From Pseudomonas veronii (GTDB taxonomy: Bacteria; Pseudomonadota; Gammaproteobacteria; Pseudomonadales; Pseudomonadaceae), in the NCBI RefSeq assembly GCF_001439695.1, contig NZ_JYLL01000021.1:1-64000 (forward strand): a stretch of DNA of 64,000 bases, given 5' to 3'. Shown piece after piece: positions 60,368 through 64,000 of this stretch. The stretch's first letter is position 1. Every line of letters starts with the position of its first letter. Both the position numbers and the translations under genes were made by a program. The notes beneath the pieces are model-generated. The model was given only the letters and a program-made list of their open reading frames with translations, did no database searches and was not told the origin of the DNA.

Positions 60368-62758
60368 ATGCCTGCGCCGGCCCAGCCCCATCACCTTCAC
60401 CTGACCCTGGCCAACGGCCTGCGGGTTTCCCTGCGCCATGCCCCGCGTTTAAAGCGTTGCGCCGCTGTTTTGCGGGTGGCGGCCGGCAGCCATGACGTGC
60501 CGTTGGCGTGGCCCGGCCTGGCGCACTTTCTGGAACATCTGTTGTTTCTTGGCACTGAGCGTTTTCCGAGCGATGAAGGGCTGATGACCTACGTGCAGCG
60601 CCACGGTGGCCAGGTCAATGCCAGCACCCGCGAGCGCACCACGGATTTCTTCGTTGAACTGCCGTTGTCGACCTTTGCCGATGGGCTCGAACGCCTGGCC
60701 GATCTGCTGACCCATCCGCGCCTGGCGCTGGACGATCAACTGCGCGAGCGCGAAGTGCTGCACGCGGAGTTCATCGCCTGGTCCCAGGACGCCAACGCGC
60801 AACAACAGGTCGCGCTGCTGGAGGGCCTGGCGGCCGATCATCCGCTGCGCGGCTTCCATGCGGGTAATCGCGACAGCCTGCCGGTGGAACGTCAGGCGTT
60901 TCAGCAAGCATTGCGGGATTTCCACCAGCACTTCTATCAGTCGGGGCAAATGACCTTGAGTCTGGCCGGCCCACAACCGCTGGCAGAACTGGAACGCCTG
61001 GCGCGGCGCTTCAGTGAGCAACTGCGCGCCGGCCCGCGACACCCGCAGGCGGCCCCGCCGGCGCTGATGCCCGCTCATACACAGCATTTCCAACACAGCG
61101 CCGACGGCCATCTGCATCACGTCATCAGCGTCGACGCCCCCAGGGAAGCCCTGGATTTCCTTTGTTTCGGGCTCAACGCCTCGGCGCCCGGCGGGCTGCG
61201 CGCGGAACTGCAAGCGCGGCAATTGGCGAGCACTGTGCAGGCCTCCGTGCTCTACCATTTCGCCGGGCAAGCGCTGCTGGATCTCGACTTTACCCTCGGA
61301 ACTCAAAGCGACGCGGCGACACAGATCGAAGCGTTGTTGTACGACTGGCTGAGCTTTTTCGCACACAGCGACTGGACATCTCTGCGCGAGGAATTCGCCC
61401 TGCTCAACGCACGCCAACAGCAGGTCCAAGGCGCCCTCGCGTTGGCGCGGCATGACAGCGAAGAACTCGAAGCGCCGGTGTCGGAGCAGCACGTTGCCGC
61501 CCTCAAGACCCTGCTCGACGCCCTGCCGCTGCAAGCCTGCCGACATGCGTGGCAACTGCCGCCCAACAACCCGTTCCTGCGCCCACCCGTGAAGGACGAA
61601 CGCGCCGGCCTGATTCGCGGCCAGACCAGCGCCCACCGGGGCCTGCGCACCTTTGCCCAGGACCGTTCCCGAGGGCGGCGAGAGCTGTCGGCGTTGTCGT
61701 TCAGCCCGGCGTTGGCCGATGCCCATGAGGAAGGCGCGCTCTACCTGCGCTGGCGGCTGGATTGCGCGCGCCCATCGACGCTGGAAAACACCCTGGCACC
61801 GTTGCGCGAAAATGCCCGCCAGGCCGGCGTCGACTTATCCTTCGACGCGATCGGCAATGACTGGCTGGTGAAGATGGTCGGTCTTCACCAACCCATGCCG
61901 GCGATACTCGATGAACTCGCGCGCAGCCTGAACCTGCTTGAGGAGGATCGGCAACACGCCACTGCCGGTACACCGCCGATTGCCATCCGGCAATTGCTCA
62001 AGGCGCTGCCGGCGTGCTGTGCCGGCGTTCGACCAAACCCGCCTGCGCCCTCGCTGTCGTGGGCCCACGCACGCTGGGAAGGCCTGGGCATTGGGCTGCC
62101 CGCCCACTGCGAAGCGGCGCTCAGATCCGCCGCCACCCGCTTGCCCGGGCAACCGGCCATTCTTGAATCCGAATGCCCCAGCCTCAACGGCCAGCGTCTA
62201 TGGCATGAGGTCCACACCGATGCCCTCGATGCGGCCTTGCTGCTGTTCTGCCCGACGCCGACGCGCTCCCTGGCAGATGAAGCCGCATGGCGCCTGCTGG
62301 CGCACCTGCTCCAAGGGCCGTTCTACCAACGCCTGCGGGTAGAACTGCAAATCGGCTACGCGGTGTTCAGCGGTATCCGACAGATCAATGGGCAAACCGG
62401 CCTGCTGTTTGGCGTGCAGTCGCCCAGCGTTTCCCTTGAGGGCATCATGCAGCACCTGCGCACCTTCCTCACGCAATTACCGGCATTGATCGACGCCAGC
62501 GACGACCTCGGCCACCCAGCGCTGGCGCAACAATTCACGGCGCAGGCGCTGCCCCTCGCCCAGGCCGCCGAACTGTTGTGGCAGGCGCGCCTGGCCGGCC
62601 ATCCAGCGGATTATCTGACGCTGCTTCAACACCAGATCCAAGCCCTGACGCACGCGGATCTGCAGCGCGCCGCCCAACAGGTGCAGGACGCCGCGGGCGG
62701 CTGGCGCTGCATCGCCAACGGCCCGCGCAGCGGCGGTGACTGGCAATCGGCAGACTGA
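60368..62758 (+). CDS. pqqF: PqqF, M16-family peptidase of pyrroloquinoline quinone synthesis
   Basis: A zinc peptidase that, with PqqG in some bacteria, cuts the PqqA peptide during PQQ formation. The 796-residue pitrilysin-type protein has the inverted zinc motif HFLEH at residues 53-57 and the distal Glu about 75 residues on. The second half is the inactive M16 C-domain. The start at 60368 (ATG) with GGAAG in front is preferred to a GTG two codons earlier. pqqA and pqqB follow. Confidence 0.9.
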   Translation: MPAPAQPHHLHLTLANGLRVSLRHAPRLKRCAAVLRVAAGSHDVPLAWPGLAHFLEHLLFLGTERFPSDEGLMTYVQRHGGQVNASTRERTTDFFVELPLSTFADGLERLADLLTHPRLALDDQLREREVLHAEFIAWSQDANAQQQVALLEGLAADHPLRGFHAGNRDSLPVERQAFQQALRDFHQHFYQSGQMTLSLAGPQPLAELERLARRFSEQLRAGPRHPQAAPPALMPAHTQHFQHSADGHLHHVISVDAPREALDFLCFGLNASAPGGLRAELQARQLASTVQASVLYHFAGQALLDLDFTLGTQSDAATQIEALLYDWLSFFAHSDWTSLREEFALLNARQQQVQGALALARHDSEELEAPVSEQHVAALKTLLDALPLQACRHAWQLPPNNPFLRPPVKDERAGLIRGQTSAHRGLRTFAQDRSRGRRELSALSFSPALADAHEEGALYLRWRLDCARPSTLENTLAPLRENARQAGVDLSFDAIGNDWLVKMVGLHQPMPAILDELARSLNLLEEDRQHATAGTPPIAIRQLLKALPACCAGVRPNPPAPSLSWAHARWEGLGIGLPAHCEAALRSAATRLPGQPAILESECPSLNGQRLWHEVHTDALDAALLLFCPTPTRSLADEAAWRLLAHLLQGPFYQRLRVELQIGYAVFSGIRQINGQTGLLFGVQSPSVSLEGIMQHLRTFLTQLPALIDASDDLGHPALAQQFTAQALPLAQAAELLWQARLAGHPADYLTLLQHQIQALTHADLQRAAQQVQDAAGGWRCIANGPRSGGDWQSAD

Positions 62759-62917
62759 TCGTTGCCGCTGCCGCAATAGGCTTTTTCCACCAAGACAGCG
62801 CTAACTTGGAAAAAAATGCGTAATATTCATAGGCACACATCTGAACATCTCCGACTGGAGGTGGACTATATGTATTACTTGGTAGTAAACGTCCCATCCC
62901 TTCGTAGGAGTAAGAAT

Positions 62918-62992
62918 ATGACTTGGTCCAAACCTGCTTACACTGATCTGCGCATCGGTTTCGAAGTGACTATGTACTTCGCCAGCCGCTGA
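62918..62992 (+). CDS. pqqA: PqqA, the precursor peptide of PQQ
   Basis: A 24-residue peptide whose Glu16 and Tyr20 (E-V-T-M-Y) become the PQQ skeleton. It starts MTWSKPAYTDLRIG and ends FASR. AGGAG lies 8 bp before the ATG. A second in-frame ATG at 62870, with GGAGGTG upstream and no stop between, would give a 40-residue form. A terminator-like hairpin follows before pqqB. Promoter sequences for it must lie in 62759-62869, where no classical pair is clear. Confidence 0.95.
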   Translation: MTWSKPAYTDLRIGFEVTMYFASR

Positions 62993-63007
62993 TTGGCTGG
63001 GTAAGAC

Positions 63008-63032
63008 AACGCCTCGGCTCGTCCGGGGCGTT
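63008..63032 (+). terminator. Attenuator hairpin between pqqA and pqqB
   Basis: A 10 bp stem AACGCCTCGG/CCGGGGCGTT (one T-G wobble) with a 5-base loop, followed by TTTGTTTT. It should end most transcripts after pqqA, making the substrate peptide in excess over PqqB and later enzymes. Confidence 0.85.
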
Positions 63033-63063
63033 TTTGTTTTCAGCTTTGTTTGATGGAGCGGCC

Positions 63064-63975
63064 ATGTTTGTCCAGATTCTAGGTTCCGCCGCCGGCGGCG
63101 GCTTCCCGCAGTGGAACTGCAATTGCGCGAACTGCGCAGGCTTTCGTGATGGCAGCCTGCGAGCGCAGGCGCGTACCCAGTCATCCATCGCGATTTCCGA
63201 CGATGGCGTGAACTGGGTACTGTGCAATGCCTCGCCGGATATCCGCGCACAACTGCAGGGCTTCGCGCCGATGCAACCCGGCCGCGCCCTGCGCGACACC
63301 GGCATCAGCGCGATCATCCTGATGGACAGCCAGATCGACCACACCACTGGCCTGCTGAGCCTGCGCGAAGGCTGCCCGCACCAGGTGTGGTGTACCGACA
63401 TGGTCCATGAAGACCTCAGCAGCGGTTTCCCGCTGTTCACCATGCTCACCCATTGGAATGGCGGCCTGGCCTGGAACCGTATCGAGCTGGACGCCAGCTT
63501 CACCATCCCGGCCTGCCCCAACCTGCGTTTCACCCCGCTGCCGCTGCGCAGTGCCGCGCCACCGTATTCGCCGCACCGCTTCGACCCGCACCCCGGCGAC
63601 AATATCGGCCTGATCGTCGAAGACCTGCGCACCGGCGGCAAACTGTTCTACGCCCCAGGGCTGGGCAAGGTGGACGCGCCATTGCTGGAAATCATGGCTG
63701 GCAGCGACTGCCTGCTGGTGGACGGCACGATGTGGGACGATGATGAAATGCAGCGCCGTGGCGTCGGCACCCGCACCGGCCGCGAGATGGGCCACCTGGC
63801 GCAGAACGGCCCCGGTGGCATGCTCGAAGTGCTGGAACACCTGCCGAAGCAGCGCAAGGTACTTATCCACATCAACAACACCAACCCGATCCTCGATGAA
63901 GATTCTCCCGAGCGGGCCGAGCTGGTGCGGCGCAATGTCGAAGTGGCTTACGACGGCATGAGCATTGAACTGTAG
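63064..63975 (+). CDS. pqqB: PqqB, pyrroloquinoline quinone synthesis protein
   Basis: A 303-residue metallo-beta-lactamase-fold protein, thought to hydroxylate the PqqA tyrosine. QILGSAAGGGFPQWNCNCANC at the start and the central DSQIDHTTGLLSLREG are the conserved stretches. The start at 63064 gives the family length; an in-frame start ten codons upstream overlaps the attenuator. The next genes (pqqC and so on) are beyond the window. Confidence 0.95.
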   Translation: MFVQILGSAAGGGFPQWNCNCANCAGFRDGSLRAQARTQSSIAISDDGVNWVLCNASPDIRAQLQGFAPMQPGRALRDTGISAIILMDSQIDHTTGLLSLREGCPHQVWCTDMVHEDLSSGFPLFTMLTHWNGGLAWNRIELDASFTIPACPNLRFTPLPLRSAAPPYSPHRFDPHPGDNIGLIVEDLRTGGKLFYAPGLGKVDAPLLEIMAGSDCLLVDGTMWDDDEMQRRGVGTRTGREMGHLAQNGPGGMLEVLEHLPKQRKVLIHINNTNPILDEDSPERAELVRRNVEVAYDGMSIEL

Positions 63976-64000
63976 GAGCGAGCTTGCTCGCGAAAAACGC
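63971..64000. repeat. Start of a small intergenic palindrome, cut by the right edge
   Basis: TGTAGGAGCGAGCTTGCTCG with the perfect core GCGAGC-TT-GCTCGC (63978-63991), followed by CGAAAAACGC. It is a common P. fluorescens/P. syringae intergenic repeat and overlaps the pqqB stop. Confidence 0.75.

Overview
This 64 kb window is a piece of a Pseudomonas chromosome, most likely from the P. fluorescens group. The reasons are high GC, dense operons with ATGA overlaps, and a gene order that, from memory, follows P. aeruginosa PAO1 in two blocks (tyrS-anmK-erpA-argC ... vfr-trpCDG, and trpE-gph-rpe-agtDCBA-agtRS-murU/amgK-lptD ... rpoD-rmcA). The ends are davBA and pqqFAB, as I recall for P. putida and P. 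fluorescens. Almost everything is core genome. I saw no insertion sequence, prophage, integrase or CRISPR array.

Layout. 1-161: leader and promoter of an rRNA operon that runs leftward out of the window. 162-10.8 kb: tyrS, an M23 murein endopeptidase, anmK, erpA, argC, hemJ, a nitronate monooxygenase, a DUF805 membrane protein, a short-chain dehydrogenase, a HIT protein, coq7 and an OsmC protein. 11.0-18.1 kb: the cAMP regulator crp/vfr, a lipoate-ligase-like protein, and the leftward rpe-gph-trpE-trpG-trpD-trpC run. 18.2-26.7 kb: an iron alcohol dehydrogenase, then an AgtABCD-type ABC importer with its AgtS/AgtR two-component system (5-aminovalerate/GABA uptake in P. aeruginosa). 26.7-30.2 kb: a DUF3530 protein, djlA, and the murU-amgK cell-wall recycling pair. 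30.3-38 kb: lptD-surA-pdxA-rsmA-apaG-apaH-glpE. 38.1-43.1 kb: the stress operon prkA-yeaH-spoVR behind a sigma-S-like promoter. 43.2-47 kb: cca, folK, folB, plsY, tsaD. 47.1-51.8 kb: the macromolecular synthesis cluster rpsU-dnaG-rpoD. 51.9-55.7 kb: rmcA (c-di-GMP enzyme) and a CAU tRNA. 55.8-64 kb: VOC, LysR and Lrp genes, davBA (lysine to 5-aminovalerate), pqqF, the tiny pqqA, and pqqB.

How genes work together. davBA makes 5-aminovalerate from lysine, and the agt block would import and sense the same compound. anmK, murU and amgK belong to one peptidoglycan recycling route. lptD and surA build the outer membrane. rpe-gph lie upstream of trpE, and the Gph C-terminus carries a Trp-Arg-Trp end that may double as the trpE attenuator leader.

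The most unusual points are: the anonymous 390 bp between rpsU and dnaG, where PAO1 carries a YqeY-type gene; a rare-codon tail in dnaG just before rpoD; a 23-bp-class hairpin that buries the cca ribosome site; two in-frame, RBS-equipped starts for pqqA; a perfect 16 bp dyad in the agtR-agtA gap; and REP hairpins placed inside the agt operon. I found no clearly new multi-gene system.
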